Below, piece after piece: positions 1 to 7,913 of a stretch of 64,000 nt of DNA. Numbering within the stretch: position 1 is the stretch's first letter; the number at the start of each line of letters is the position of its first letter. Source of the DNA: JALYTY01 sp964546935 (GTDB lineage Bacteria; Vulcanimicrobiota; Vulcanimicrobiia; Vulcanimicrobiales; Vulcanimicrobiaceae); NCBI GenBank assembly GCA_964546935.1, contig CAZJLJ010000003.1, positions 1 to 64,000 on the forward strand. The letters are read 5' to 3'. The translations under genes and the position numbers were made by a program. A model generated the notes under the pieces. It was not told the origin of the DNA. It was given only the letters and a program-made list of their open reading frames with translations, and did no database searches.

Positions 1-428
<428 letters not shown>

Positions 429-454
429 CGGAAATTTTGACAACGCTTAAATCG

Positions 455-473
455 CCAAGTGTCTGGCACTTGG
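455..473 (+). other. Hairpin in the 23S-5S spacer
   Basis: CCAAGTG and CACTTGG form a perfect 7-bp stem with the loop TCTGG, 25 bases after the 23S end. It has no T-tract, so a processing stem in the rRNA precursor is more likely than a terminator. I found no tRNA in the 120-base spacer. Confidence 0.5.
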
Positions 474-550
474 AAGTTCTTCTCTGTACAGCTTTCCCAC
501 CCGTGATAGGCTGGAGCTCAGGCTCGTCATCACGGTTGGGGATCAAGTTT

Positions 551-664
551 CTGGCGTCCATAGCGGCGGGGTCCCACCCGTTCCCATCCCGAACACGGCA
601 GTTAAGCCCGCCAGCGCCAATGATAGTCGGACCGCAGGGTCCCTCGAAAGTAGGTCGGCGCCAG
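551..664 (+). rRNA. rrf: 5S ribosomal RNA
   Basis: A 114-base gene whose ends CTGGCG and CGCCAG pair as helix I. Between them are the conserved loop B/C blocks CCCACCCGTTCCCATCCCGA and ACACGGCAGTTAAG, and the CGAAAGTAGG block near the 3' end. It sits about 120 bases after the 23S gene in the same direction and would be made as part of the rRNA operon transcript. Confidence 0.96.
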
Positions 665-676
665 ATTTAATTCACG

Positions 677-707
677 AAGCCCGTTGCAGCAATGCAGCGG
701 GCTTTTT
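677..707 (+). terminator. Intrinsic terminator of the rRNA operon
   Basis: AAGCCCG(T)TGC and GCA(G)CGGGCTT form a GC-rich stem around a short loop, directly followed by TTTTT. It lies 12 bases after 5S, as expected for the end of the rRNA operon. Confidence 0.9.
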
Positions 708-815
708 GGTTTTCCGAGCTTTCATTAGTTCTAACGGATGGCTTCCTTGGCCCGATGCTCTGAGCTAACGTAGAGCTTAGCGGGTGCGCACTTCCCGTAC
801 CACGTTGGAGGCTCT

Positions 816-2078
816 ATGGGAAGCAAAACCGCGCGGCGTAGTCTAGCCGTCCTTATCACAATGCTGGCCGTATCGATTTGCATTAATTACGTCGATCGCG
901 GCAACATTTCTACTGCGGCACCACTGCTCAAGAACGAACTGAAGCTCTCGGCAACTCAGCTGGGATTTTTATTTACCGCGTTTTTCGTGACGTATGCGTT
1001 GGTGCAGTTTGTTGCCGGGTGGCTTGTTGACCGGTTTGGTGCGTATCGAACTTTGCTGGCCGGCTTTTTCGTGTGGTCGCTAGCAACGGCGTTTACGGGA
1101 TTTGCTAGCGCTTTCACGACGATTTTTGCACTTAGACTCGCACTCGGTGCGGGCGAATCTGTAGCATTTCCGTCGTATTCGCAAATCATCTCGCGCTGCG
1201 TCGATGAAGAGCGACGTGGCTTCGTAAACGGAACCATCATGGCCGCAATGGCGCTCGGTCCCGCGCTCGGCATTTTCTTCGGCGGGCATTTCATGGCGAT
1301 ATACGGCTGGCGCCCGTTCTTCGTAGGGTTTGGAGTGCTCAGCCTCCTTTGGATTCTTCCGTGGGCGTTGTCGGCACGGAAATGCTTAGCCCGCACGGAG
1401 CAAGCTATTATAACGACGGGTCCGTCGTTGCGAGACTTGCTGGGGCATCACTCTCTTTGGGGATCGAGCATCGCGAGCTTCTGCGGTGTTTACGCTTGGT
1501 ATTTCATTCTTACGTGGATTCCGTACTATCTCGTGCACGAACGTCATTGGTCAATGAGCGGCATGGCGACGATTGGTGGAATTTGTTATCTCTTCGTCGC
1601 GATAGCGATGATGACGAGTGGTTCGCTTGCGGACCTGTGGATTCGAAAAGGCGCCACCCCAACGATCGCGCGCAAGACGTTTCTTGGTGGAGCGTTGGTG
1701 ATTGTCTCGTTTTCGATGATAGGCTGTGCGTTCGCGGGCACGTTCCTCTCCGTAGTATTCCTGATCGTCGGTGCTGTTGCATGGGGAGTGGGCAGCGCAC
1801 ACGTCTTCGCCGTGTGTCAAACTTTGGCGGGATCCGCCGCCGCAGGACGGTGGGTAGGTTTTCAGAACGGAGTCGCCGCGTTCTCCGGCATTATCGCGCC
1901 GGCGTTAACCGGAATTCTTGTAGACCGAACTGGAAACTTCGTCCTTCCGTTCGTTGCAGCGGCGATCGTTACGCTCTGTGGCGCAGGGGCCTGGGTGTTT
2001 CTCGTCGGTCCGATCAAAACGATTGATTGGACGCAACGCCGAGAAGTCGTTCCGGTTGTCGCCGGCGCGACGAGCTGA
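816..2078 (+). CDS. MFS transporter, anion:cation symporter type
   Basis: A 420-residue inner-membrane protein with about 12 hydrophobic segments, the usual size for the major facilitator superfamily. The start of the first helix (NYVDRGNIS, residues 25-33) and the loop 2-3 motif (GWLVDRFGAYR) resemble the anion:cation symporter group (hexuronate, phthalate and similar organic acid importers). The substrate cannot be told from sequence. ATG at 816 follows GGAGG at 807-811. It stands alone after the rRNA operon, and its last 174 bases overlap the convergent gene at 1905-3242 on the other strand. Confidence 0.85.
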   Translation: MGSKTARRSLAVLITMLAVSICINYVDRGNISTAAPLLKNELKLSATQLGFLFTAFFVTYALVQFVAGWLVDRFGAYRTLLAGFFVWSLATAFTGFASAFTTIFALRLALGAGESVAFPSYSQIISRCVDEERRGFVNGTIMAAMALGPALGIFFGGHFMAIYGWRPFFVGFGVLSLLWILPWALSARKCLARTEQAIITTGPSLRDLLGHHSLWGSSIASFCGVYAWYFILTWIPYYLVHERHWSMSGMATIGGICYLFVAIAMMTSGSLADLWIRKGATPTIARKTFLGGALVIVSFSMIGCAFAGTFLSVVFLIVGAVAWGVGSAHVFAVCQTLAGSAAAGRWVGFQNGVAAFSGIIAPALTGILVDRTGNFVLPFVAAAIVTLCGAGAWVFLVGPIKTIDWTQRREVVPVVAGATS

Positions 2079-3242
2079 TAAAAACGCGAATTTGTTCGGG
2101 CGAATTCGGTAAATCGCGCCCGATAGATCGTCCGCAACGAATAGCGAACCTTCCGGGCCGACGGCGATTCCAGTAGGACGGCCGATGCGGCGATCTGAAC
2201 CGTCGCGTTGATAACCGGCGACGAATTCGCTCCATTGCACGTCCGGATCGTTCCAGTTTACAGCGCGTACCGGTATGTCGCCGTGCATCCGAACGAATGC
2301 TACGCGCGGCGGCACGTAGCCGGGTAATCCGTTTCCCGGACCGTGCCAGGATCCGTGCAGCGTTACAAATGCGCCGCCCGCGTATTGCGGGGGAAATGCA
2401 TATTTCCCGCGCGCTTGTGCCGGGTAAAACGCTGCACCGACCGGCGTGTCGTAAGCGGGAAACACAATCCGCGGGACCGCGACGTCTGCGCAAAATCCCG
2501 GCCACTGCGGTGCTACTTTTCGGTTGTCGAAACATGTCGGCCAGCCGTAATCGACCGGCGGTGTATGCGCTGTTACGTCGTCGAAGATTTCGTACGGGTG
2601 TCCGGGCGGCAATTCGTCCGCGCCCGCAACCCCGGCCCATAGCGAGGATGTAACGGGATTTATCGCAAGTGCGATTGCATTGCGAATATGTTCGGCGAAC
2701 GTGCTCGTCTTGCCGGTGCGTAAATCGATCTTTTGAATCGTCGCGCGCGTGGCGTCGATTTCGGGTTTACACGCATCGCATGAAGAGCCGACGCTAGCGA
2801 AAAGTGTACTCCCTACCACGGCAACGGAGGTCGTACTGTGCGCGCCCGGAGATCGCGAAATGCGTACGGCGGCGACTTTCACGGGTGTTCCGCGGGGATG
2901 CAAATCACCCGAGCTATAAGGAATCTTGTACACGCCGAATTGCGTGCCGATATAAAGCGAGTTGTCGCTCAATGCAACGCCCGCGGCCGGTGCATCGTCC
3001 ATATGGGTGAAGACTTGCGGCGTCGCGGCGGATGCCTCGGCGTGCGCCACGATGTACACCTCGCTACCCGTCGTTCCGACGATTAAATCGCCGTTTGGAG
3101 TAGCCGCAAGTTCACGCGCGCCTTCGACGGTCGCAATGCGCTGGATTGTAAATCCCGTTTCGACGTACGGCAAAGTTTCGGCGCTCACAAATATGGGCGC
3201 GGTTGCGGCAAGAGCAAACACGAGCACAATGGGATGCATCAC
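1905..3242 (-). CDS. Secreted PQQ-type sugar dehydrogenase-like beta-propeller
   Basis: A 445-residue protein with an N-terminal signal peptide (cleavage likely after VSA near residue 21) and a six-bladed soluble glucose/sorbosone dehydrogenase fold. Visible family blocks are ATPNGDLIVGT, ITRN-type HIRNAIALAINP, VDYGWP, LHGSWHGPG and GRPTGIAVGPEGSLFVADD. It would oxidise a sugar or aldose in the periplasm with PQQ as cofactor. It is a paralogue of the lipoprotein at 3518-4858. That protein ends at the shared block IYRIRP, whereas here the stop is missing and translation continues for 63 more residues, nearly all antisense to the MFS gene. The extension has no recognisable domain. Substrate and PQQ binding are inferred from the family. 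Confidence 0.8.
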   Translation of the reverse strand: MMHPIVLVFALAATAPIFVSAETLPYVETGFTIQRIATVEGARELAATPNGDLIVGTTGSEVYIVAHAEASAATPQVFTHMDDAPAAGVALSDNSLYIGTQFGVYKIPYSSGDLHPRGTPVKVAAVRISRSPGAHSTTSVAVVGSTLFASVGSSCDACKPEIDATRATIQKIDLRTGKTSTFAEHIRNAIALAINPVTSSLWAGVAGADELPPGHPYEIFDDVTAHTPPVDYGWPTCFDNRKVAPQWPGFCADVAVPRIVFPAYDTPVGAAFYPAQARGKYAFPPQYAGGAFVTLHGSWHGPGNGLPGYVPPRVAFVRMHGDIPVRAVNWNDPDVQWSEFVAGYQRDGSDRRIGRPTGIAVGPEGSLFVADDLSGAIYRIRPNKFAFLSARRAGDNRNDFSALRPINRFDRTDEKHPGPCATERNDRRCNERKDEVSSSVYKNSG

Positions 3243-3282
3243 GGGCGAATAAAAGACGGCCCCGTTAGGGCGAAATCGCGCG

Positions 3283-3480
3283 TTACGTGCCGATCGGAAC
3301 GGGGGTCGGCATGCCTGTCGGTCCCGGATTCGGCGAGTTGTTGATCGATGTTGGCACCGGCGCCGGCGGAGAAGAAAAGGGCGGCAAAGGCGATTGCATG
3401 CCCGGTGCGGTGCCGTTGCCGGGCGACGTTGCCGGGGTGAAGGAGTTCGATTTGTTGTTGCTGTTCAGGAACCGCCGGCT
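3283..3480 (-). other. Proline/threonine/serine-rich reading frame, possible gene remnant
   Basis: Between the two dehydrogenase paralogues one minus-strand frame is open for 65 codons and encodes a low-complexity Pro/Ser/Thr/Asn sequence (for example PATSPGNGTAPGMQSPLPP and NNSPNPGPTGMPTPVPIGT), then TAA at 3283-3285. It resembles the linker after the lipobox of the neighbouring lipoprotein. It has no good in-frame start: a TGA lies just upstream, and the nearest ATG (3484, MKPAVPEQQQQ) is in another frame. It may be the remnant of a small secreted protein or of a duplicated lipoprotein linker. Expression is doubtful. Confidence 0.3.
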
Positions 3481-3517
3481 TCATGCATTATGTCGTACCC
3501 GTCGCTTCTTCGCTGAT

Positions 3518-4858
3518 TCACGGCCGAATTCGGTAAATGTTTCCTGATTGATCGTCACCGACGAAGACGCTCCCCTGGGGACCGACCGTGATACCGGTGG
3601 GACGTCCGCTACGCGAAGTGCACCCGCTTTGGAATCCGGAAATGAGTGCGCTGTATTGTACGTGCGGGTCCGACCAATTAACGGCGATCTGTGGGGCGTC
3701 GCCATTCATCGCAACGGAGTCGACTTCGGGTGCGTAAGTGCATCCGCCATTCGTGTGCCAAGAGCCGTGACTCGTTACCAAAAGTGCACCGCGAAACTGT
3801 TGTGGAAACGCGTATGTCCCCGTTGGATTGCGCGGATAGAAAACTGCACCGATGTGCGTGATATATGCCGGAAACTCAACGAGCGGTTGCACCGTGTTAT
3901 CGCAGTTCGACGGCGCACCTGGGCCCGAGTTGTATAAGTGGTGGTTCTCTTCGCAATACGGCCAGCCATAATCCGCGACGCCGCCGGACGCGTGAGCCGT
4001 GACGTCGTCCATGAATTCATACGGGTGTCCCGCCGGGAGACTATCTTGCCCTGCACCGCCGGCCCACAAATGTCCGCTTGCCGGATTCACGGTAACGGCG
4101 ATTGCATTTCGATTGCGCTTCGCAAGTAACGCCATCCCGGAGCCGTCGCGATTCATTTTCCAAATCGCCGCACGAGTCGGATCGGATTCGCCGGTGCAGC
4201 CATTGCATGACGATCCCATGCTCGCGTAGACGGTAGAGCCGCCGACAGCAACCGATGTTGAATTGTGAACGTCACCGTCGCCGGGATTCGCGATCGGTCC
4301 CGTGCGGACGCTCGCGATTTGATTGACGCTCGCAGCGCTCAGGTCGCCGTCGTTATAAGGAATCGACCAAATGTGATATTGGGTGCCGACGAAGATCGTG
4401 CAAGACGAGGGATCGAATGCGACACCTTCAGCGTTGGCGTCATTAATGGTTGCGAACCGTTGAGGTGCGCCGGCGCTGCCGCTACTCTCTGCATTCGGCA
4501 CGATAAAAATTTCGTTGCCGCCGGTGCCGACGATGAGATCGCCGTTTGGAAGCGCCGCCAATTCGCGCGCTCCCCCGACGCTTGCGATCGTTTCAATCTT
4601 CAGGCCGGGCGCTACCGTTAATGCGGGCGTCGAGGGCGTCATTCCACCTGACGCTTGCGACGTTTTAGTGCCGGAGCATTGCGTTGTGTGTCCCGGTGAA
4701 GACGGGGGTTGCGACGGTGAAGAAGAGGGGTTCGTTGTAGGCGCCGATGATGAACCCGGAAGCGTCGCGTTATTACCGTTGCTGCTTCCCCCGCCGCCGC
4801 ACGCTGACGCCAGCGCGGCAAAGACGCACGATGCGAAAAACGCCCGAGGATAAATCAT
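3518..4858 (-). CDS. Lipoprotein PQQ-dependent sugar dehydrogenase-like propeller
   Basis: A 446-residue predicted lipoprotein: hydrophobic start, lipobox LASAC with the lipidated Cys near residue 20, then a Gly/Ser/Thr/Pro-rich linker to about residue 75. The propeller of the glucose/sorbosone dehydrogenase family follows (LAALPNGDLIVGTGG, RNRNAIAVTVNP, VADYGWPYCEENHH, TSHGSWHTNG, SGRPTGITVGPQGSVFVGDD) and ends at IYRIRP. It should sit on a membrane facing the periplasm and oxidise an aldose or similar sugar with PQQ. Its ATG overlaps the stop of the upstream phosphofructokinase gene by four bases (ATGA), so the two are probably co-translated. The exact substrate is unknown. Confidence 0.82.
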   Translation of the reverse strand: MIYPRAFFASCVFAALASACGGGGSSNGNNATLPGSSSAPTTNPSSSPSQPPSSPGHTTQCSGTKTSQASGGMTPSTPALTVAPGLKIETIASVGGARELAALPNGDLIVGTGGNEIFIVPNAESSGSAGAPQRFATINDANAEGVAFDPSSCTIFVGTQYHIWSIPYNDGDLSAASVNQIASVRTGPIANPGDGDVHNSTSVAVGGSTVYASMGSSCNGCTGESDPTRAAIWKMNRDGSGMALLAKRNRNAIAVTVNPASGHLWAGGAGQDSLPAGHPYEFMDDVTAHASGGVADYGWPYCEENHHLYNSGPGAPSNCDNTVQPLVEFPAYITHIGAVFYPRNPTGTYAFPQQFRGALLVTSHGSWHTNGGCTYAPEVDSVAMNGDAPQIAVNWSDPHVQYSALISGFQSGCTSRSGRPTGITVGPQGSVFVGDDQSGNIYRIRP

Positions 4859-6114
4859 GAAGGCACCATCGGTGAACTCTTCACGACGCGTGCAAAACGT
4901 TGCGCAAAATCGGTGGCAGAAAGGTTCGTTTGTGAGGCAAGCGCCGCAAGTTGTGCGCCTTGGAGATCGCCGTCTTCCAGGCGGACCATGTAGTCACGGG
5001 CCACGGTGTAAGCTTCCGCCCGAACATCGACGTTGCGAGTACGAATGCGGCCGGTTGCCGGATCTAGTAACTCCTCAAGACGCAAAGGATGAACGCGTCC
5101 ACCGGAAAGCGCGATCAATGCGCCGCTTCCCCCGCCGAGCAAATAACGCACGGCACCGTAGCCGAGCGTGCGTGTGTAGTCAACATCGAAAGCGACCGGT
5201 TTTGCACATCTGAGTTCGTACCCGATATCTTTCGTGAGTACCGTGGCTTCGACACCCAATTCATTAAGCCGGTCCCGCACGCCGTCGCGCACGAGCGTTC
5301 CGATCGGAACGTCGGCGAGCCGGACGTGTCCGTACGCGTCGCGAGCGACGTTCTCGAGTGCAGCCAATTCATTTGCCGAGACTCGTTCGATAATGCCTTC
5401 GGCCACGACCGCGACGCCGTGATCGCGTCCTTGCGCGCGTCGTTTCACGATCGCGCCCACCAGCGTGTCGACGACAAGATTCAAGTCGAGCTCGCCGTCG
5501 GGAAATTCTTCAGGAATTACCGCGAGCGTTGCGCCTGCCGCTTTGCACATCCCGAGCGCGAGCGATCCGGCTTTGCGACCCATCGAAACGACGATATACC
5601 AGCGCGTAGTCGTCCGAGCATCTTCCAGCAGGCTCTCAATAATTTGAGCGCCCACCGAACGCGCAGTCTCGAACCCGAACGTCGGCGCGTTATCGGGTAG
5701 CGGCAGATCGTTGTCGATCGTTTTGGGAACGGTTGCCACACCTATCCGGCCTTGGGTTTTCTCAGCGATGCGCGCAGCTCCGAACGTCGTGTCGTCACCT
5801 CCGATGCAGACGAGGTACCGAACCTTCAGGCCGTCGAGCGCACGAATGCAATTTGCGAGCGATTCTTCGGTTTTTGCGGGATTCGTTCGTGAAGTCCGTA
5901 AAATCGAGCCGCCGCTTGTATGAATTCGTGAAACGTCGTCGATCGTGAGCGGTGTAGTCTTTGGGGGAGTGCCGGCGGCAAGATCGCGATAACCGTCGTA
6001 TATTCCAATAACATGCAGGCCGCGATTTATAGCTTCGATAGTAGCCGACGCGATAACGCCGTTGATGCCGGGAGCGGGACCACCTCCGACCAGTATTGCG
6101 AGAGTATCGCTCAT
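4855..6114 (-). CDS. 6-phosphofructokinase, probably pyrophosphate-dependent
   Basis: A 419-residue PfkA-family enzyme of glycolysis/gluconeogenesis acting on fructose 6-phosphate in the cytoplasm. Residues 9-17 give the nucleotide/PPi loop GGGPAPGIN. The motif GGDDT is at 105-109 and PKTIDND at 130-136. An Asp after GGD (GGDDT rather than GGDGS) is the residue linked to pyrophosphate instead of ATP use in this family, so a reversible PPi enzyme is likely. It is the first gene of a two-gene minus-strand operon with the sugar dehydrogenase lipoprotein (4-base overlap). It is divergent from the HAD phosphatase gene, with only about 22 bases between the starts. Confidence 0.88.
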   Translation of the reverse strand: MSDTLAILVGGGPAPGINGVIASATIEAINRGLHVIGIYDGYRDLAAGTPPKTTPLTIDDVSRIHTSGGSILRTSRTNPAKTEESLANCIRALDGLKVRYLVCIGGDDTTFGAARIAEKTQGRIGVATVPKTIDNDLPLPDNAPTFGFETARSVGAQIIESLLEDARTTTRWYIVVSMGRKAGSLALGMCKAAGATLAVIPEEFPDGELDLNLVVDTLVGAIVKRRAQGRDHGVAVVAEGIIERVSANELAALENVARDAYGHVRLADVPIGTLVRDGVRDRLNELGVEATVLTKDIGYELRCAKPVAFDVDYTRTLGYGAVRYLLGGGSGALIALSGGRVHPLRLEELLDPATGRIRTRNVDVRAEAYTVARDYMVRLEDGDLQGAQLAALASQTNLSATDFAQRFARVVKSSPMVPS

Positions 6115-6136
6115 AGAGGGAAGAATCCACGGGTCT

Positions 6137-6601
6137 ATGCAGCTTTCCTACAGAGCAGTCTGCTTCGATCTCTTCGGAACGTTGATTGAAGAAGACGGGC
6201 GCCCGATCGAGGGTGCGCGAGGCGCACTCTTGGCCGTGCCGCGAGGACGCTGCGCGATCGTCACCTCCTGCGGCCTTCAGTATGCCCGCATTCTGCTGAA
6301 AACCGCCCAGCTGCCGGAACCGCCGATCGTCGTAGCTTCGGAAGATGTGGAGCGCGGAAAGCCTGCGCCGGATTGCTATGCGCTTGCGGCACGGAGGCTG
6401 CGAGTAGAGCCGCAAGAGATTTTAGCGCTCGAGGACTCTCGCCACGGTATGACGGCTGCGCGCGAAGCCGGCATGGACGTCATTGGCGTTTTGGGCGGAC
6501 GTCCCCAATCTTATGCGCAAGAGGCGCTCTACGCGGTAGACCGCCTCCGGGACATTGAATGGGCCGCCGGTGAAGACGGCTCTATCGTTGTGACGTTCTA
6601 G
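6137..6601 (+). CDS. HAD-family hydrolase (phosphatase-like)
   Basis: A short (154-residue) haloacid dehalogenase-like protein. Motif I is FDLFGTL at residues 9-15, with the Asp nucleophile but Phe where phosphatases usually have the second acid residue, as in many dehalogenase-like members. Motif II is IVTSCG, motif III the Lys of GKPAPDCY, and motif IV LEDSRHG. The cap domain is minimal. ATG 6137 was chosen because homologous proteins begin just before the FDLFGT strand; an upstream in-frame ATG at 6062 would overlap the divergent phosphofructokinase gene. Its TAG stop lies in the palindrome CTAG, which also supplies the stop of the convergent gene. Substrate unknown. Confidence 0.78.
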   Translation: MQLSYRAVCFDLFGTLIEEDGRPIEGARGALLAVPRGRCAIVTSCGLQYARILLKTAQLPEPPIVVASEDVERGKPAPDCYALAARRLRVEPQEILALEDSRHGMTAAREAGMDVIGVLGGRPQSYAQEALYAVDRLRDIEWAAGEDGSIVVTF

Positions 6602-6987
6602 CCGGGCGAAGCAGTCGGTTCGGGTTCTCCACCACTATGCATCTTGTGCATTTGCTCCATGTTTTTCTTGAGTTGCGCCTGCTGCGCCGGAGTAAGCACG
6701 TTCATGATTTGCTGATGCAAAGCCTGACGCGAGGCTTGATCCGGTTCGCTGCCACGCGGATGCTGTTGATGATATTGATCCATAATCTGCTGAATCTGGG
6801 TCTTTTGCTGCGGCGTCAGATTAAGGTTCTGCGTCATACGCATCCAGCCGCCGCCGTGATGATGATATTCACCGGACGGAGCTGTCGCGGGGGCCTGTGT
6901 AGCTGGAGTTTGCTGCGCTGAACCGATAATCGGCAAACCCAAAGCAAGGGCGAGTGTGCTAGTTAGAAAAATTGCGGGAAGTTTCAT
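6598..6987 (-). CDS. Spy/CpxP-like periplasmic protein
   Basis: A 129-residue secreted protein with a signal peptide (residues 1-24, ending GSAQ) and an Ala/Thr/Pro and His-rich linker (YHHHGGG). A helical region follows with two LTPQQ/LTPAQQ motifs (LNLTPQQKTQIQQIMDQY and NVLTPAQQAQLKKNMEQM), the hallmark of the Spy/CpxP LTxxQ family of envelope-stress chaperones and metal sensors. It would act in the periplasm. Similar Pro/Gln-rich small secreted proteins recur in this window (53138-53608). It ends on the same CTAG palindrome as the HAD gene, a 4-base convergent overlap. Confidence 0.75.
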   Translation of the reverse strand: MKLPAIFLTSTLALALGLPIIGSAQQTPATQAPATAPSGEYHHHGGGWMRMTQNLNLTPQQKTQIQQIMDQYHQQHPRGSEPDQASRQALHQQIMNVLTPAQQAQLKKNMEQMHKMHSGGEPEPTASPG

Positions 6988-7053
6988 GCCACCATCCTAT
7001 TCCAAGACCTCTTCCCGGATCTAAATCAAGGATTAGGCGCGAGGAAAAATTCA

Positions 7054-7488
7054 ATGAGAGAACTTGTTGCTTATACCGAGTATCTGACGCTCAACACCGA
7101 GCGGCGATATCAGATAATCGACATTACCGATAACGTGGAACGCGTGCTCGAAAGTTCCCGGTTATGGGACGGCTACATCCTCGTCAGCACCATGCACATA
7201 ACGTCCAGCATCTTCGTAAACGACCGGGAATCAGGGCTTTATCAGGATATTATGCAATGGCTCGACGAACTTGCTCCGGCAAAGCCTGAATATAAACACC
7301 ATTTAACCGGCGAAGACAATGCCGATGCGCATCTAAAACGCATGCTTCTCGGGCACCAAGTATTGGTGCCGGTGACCGATGGAAACCTAGACTTAGGAAC
7401 GTGGGAACGGGTCCACTACGGTGAATTCGACGGCCAACGCGCGAAGCGCATCCTATTCAAAGCGGTCGGCATTTCAAACGAACGATAA
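7054..7488 (+). CDS. YjbQ/UPF0047 family protein
   Basis: A 144-residue single-domain protein of the UPF0047 (YjbQ) family, for which a secondary thiamine-phosphate synthase activity has been reported in E. coli. Conserved blocks are STMHITSSIFVND, the middle stretch HHLTGEDNADAHLKRMLLGHQVLVPV and GTWERVHYGEFDG. The two His-containing loops are those thought to form the active site. It is preceded by GAGGA about 10 bases before ATG. It is transcribed alone between two minus-strand genes. The family assignment is firm, the physiological role is not. Confidence 0.9.
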   Translation: MRELVAYTEYLTLNTERRYQIIDITDNVERVLESSRLWDGYILVSTMHITSSIFVNDRESGLYQDIMQWLDELAPAKPEYKHHLTGEDNADAHLKRMLLGHQVLVPVTDGNLDLGTWERVHYGEFDGQRAKRILFKAVGISNER

Positions 7489-7496
7489 ACTTGATC

Positions 7497-7910
7497 TTAG
7501 CGGCCGATAAATTCTAGGCGCGTGCCGAGCGGATCTTCGAAGAAGATGGCGTGATATTTTTCGTCGCGGCTAACCTCGATGTTCTTTGCGCCCACGGCCT
7601 CTAGAAGCGCTTGCAAAAAATCGAGTTGGGCGCGCGGTACGCGAAAAGCAATGCGCGTTTGAGTCCGGCCGTGAGCCGGATCTTCGATTACTCCAAAAAA
7701 ATGACGCGGTTTCGGTGCCGTCTTGGCTTCATAATACTCCGCAACGTTATAGGTTTTGGCAGGAGTGTGCCACTCGCCGTGGGCGTCGACGAACGCATGA
7801 CGCTTGTCCGTCAAACCGATTGCCGGAAGGATTTGGTCGTAAAATGATTCGACTGCCGCGAGCGAGCGCACGCGACAGTCGATGTGATCGAATCCGAGGA
7901 ACGTTTCCAC
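7497..7910 (-). CDS. VOC (glyoxalase/dioxygenase-like) family protein
   Basis: A 137-residue protein with the vicinal-oxygen-chelate beta-alpha-beta-beta-beta repeat. The first strand FDHIDCRVRSLAAVESFYDQIL carries the first metal-ligand His, and the C-terminal KYHAIFFEDPLGTRLEFIGR carries the usual acidic ligand. Such proteins are glyoxalases, fosfomycin-type resistance enzymes or dioxygenases; the reaction here cannot be assigned. It starts with GTG at 7910, only three bases after the stop of pckA, so it is probably the second gene of that operon. Confidence 0.82.
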   Translation of the reverse strand: METFLGFDHIDCRVRSLAAVESFYDQILPAIGLTDKRHAFVDAHGEWHTPAKTYNVAEYYEAKTAPKPRHFFGVIEDPAHGRTQTRIAFRVPRAQLDFLQALLEAVGAKNIEVSRDEKYHAIFFEDPLGTRLEFIGR

Positions 7911-7913
7911 GCC

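Noticed and set aside
430..550. A tRNA gene in the 23S-5S spacer
   Set aside because: No cloverleaf, no GGTTCRA T-arm sequence; only one short hairpin.
3287..3547. Plus-strand Gly/Val-rich frame between the dehydrogenase paralogues
   Set aside because: It is the mirror of the Pro/Thr-rich minus-strand frame, has no ribosome site, and runs into the 3' end of the lipoprotein gene.
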